This document shows, one piece after another, positions 63,544 through 64,000 of a DNA stretch of 64,000 nt. The stretch comes from Sphingopyxis sp. (GTDB lineage: Bacteria > Pseudomonadota > Alphaproteobacteria > Sphingomonadales > Sphingomonadaceae), in NCBI GenBank assembly GCA_016463225.1, contig JAEMRT010000007.1, positions 1 through 64,000 on the forward strand, in the 5' to 3' direction. Every line of letters starts with the position of its first letter. Position 1 is the first letter of the stretch. The notes below the pieces were generated by a model, which made no database searches, was not told the origin of the DNA, and saw nothing but the letters and a program-made list of their open reading frames with translations. Both the position numbers and the translations under genes were made by a program.

Positions 63544-64000
63544 TCAGGGACCGACCGCATAGCGCGTCGGGTCGACCAGACCCGCGTCAGCAAAGCCTTT
63601 GCTCCGCAAGCGGCAGCTGTCGCAATAACCGCAATGCAGCCCGCCCGGCGCCGGGTCGTAGCAGGACCAGCTCATCCTCGCGTCCATGCCCAGCCGCGCT
63701 GCCTCGGCGGCAATGTCTGCCTTGGTCATATGCTGGAGCGGGGCGTGGATGCGAAAATCGACGCCTTGGTCGCCGTCACGCGTCGCTAGCCGCGCCAGAT
63801 CTTCAAACCCCGCGATGAAATCGGGGCGGCAATCGGGATAGCCCGAATAATCGAGCGCATTGACCCCGATGACAATGTCCTGCGCGCGGCGCGCTTCCGC
63901 GAGCCCCAGCGTCAGCGACAGGAAGATCAGGTTGCGCGCCGGGACATAGGTCACCGGCACGTCGCTCCCGACCCCGTCCTTTGGCACGTCGATGTCGGCG
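63544..64000 (-). CDS. queC: 7-cyano-7-deazaguanine synthase (partial, 5' end outside window)
   Basis: The C-terminal part (about 151 residues) of the ATP-dependent enzyme that turns CDG into preQ0. VPVTYVPARNLIFLSLTLGLAE, NALDYSGYPDCRPDFI and the zinc-site cysteines in WSCYDPAPGGLHCGYCDSCRLRSKGF are seen. The start codon lies past the right edge of the window. It is in operon with queE. Confidence 0.95.
   Translation of the reverse strand, partial: ADIDVPKDGVGSDVPVTYVPARNLIFLSLTLGLAEARRAQDIVIGVNALDYSGYPDCRPDFIAGFEDLARLATRDGDQGVDFRIHAPLQHMTKADIAAEAARLGMDARMSWSCYDPAPGGLHCGYCDSCRLRSKGFADAGLVDPTRYAVGP

Noticed and set aside
1-64000. CRISPR array, toxin-antitoxin pair, restriction system or phage defence island
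   Set aside because: No regularly spaced short repeats and no genes of such systems were seen; the CPBP protease alone is not enough to claim one.

Overview
The window is a 64 kb piece of a GC-rich alphaproteobacterial chromosome, most likely a sphingomonad close to Sphingopyxis. Pointers are the alphaproteobacterial nuo order with extra ORFs, a SuhB/MmgR-type sRNA, CpdR, EipA (DUF1134), DUF2842, the zapA-6S RNA-folate cyclo-ligase arrangement, and several families of short palindromic intergenic repeats. Placement below family level is inference. No phage, transposase, integrase or CRISPR array was seen. Most of the window is core metabolism on the minus strand.

Layout. 1-12119 (minus): respiratory complex I, nuoA to nuoL (nuoL cut by the window edge), with four extra small ORFs woven in by stop/start overlaps. 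12347-13412: two tandem YbjN-like secreted proteins. 13419-19204: inositol monophosphatase, cupin, EF-P, OPT transporter, thiE, a lipoprotein and an O-methyltransferase. 19209-24405: a tkt-gap-pgk-fda central carbon cluster. 24574-26273: a ZauP-like coiled-coil protein, zapA, 6S RNA, 5-formyltetrahydrofolate cyclo-ligase and DUF2842. 27868-35710: a four-gene DUF11 cell-surface module ending in a 1714-residue predicted outer-membrane protein. 35816-39451: branched-chain 2-oxoacid dehydrogenase E1a/E1b/E2. 39545-44559: thyA, tRNA-Pro, SuhB-type sRNA, N-formylglutamate amidohydrolase, cpdR, tRNA-Val, a dienoyl-CoA reductase-like SDR and a hydrolase. 44604-51616: an iron module (TonB-like protein, siderophore receptor, PiuC, then a convergent ApbE/DUF4198/DUF2271/PepSY operon), each arm with a Fur-like site. 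51780-55754: tRNA-Ser, EipA, a diguanylate cyclase, an apt 3'-end relic, a CPBP protease and intact apt. 55783-58481: cytochrome bc1 complex. 58701-64000: trmL, hemF, two multi-pass membrane proteins, lipB, a lipoprotein, queE and a partial queC.

How it fits together. Complex I and bc1 form an aerobic respiratory backbone. Heme supply (hemF), lipoate (lipB, for the E2 subunit) and iron import support the same enzymes. The least explained parts are the DUF11 surface module, the extra ORFs inside nuo, the acidic/basic low-complexity tail of NuoC, and the CPBP protease gene sitting between an apt 3' fragment and intact apt in the same orientation, which looks like a scar of gene insertion. Long antisense ORFs (up to 1705 codons) are codon-bias shadows and were not annotated.
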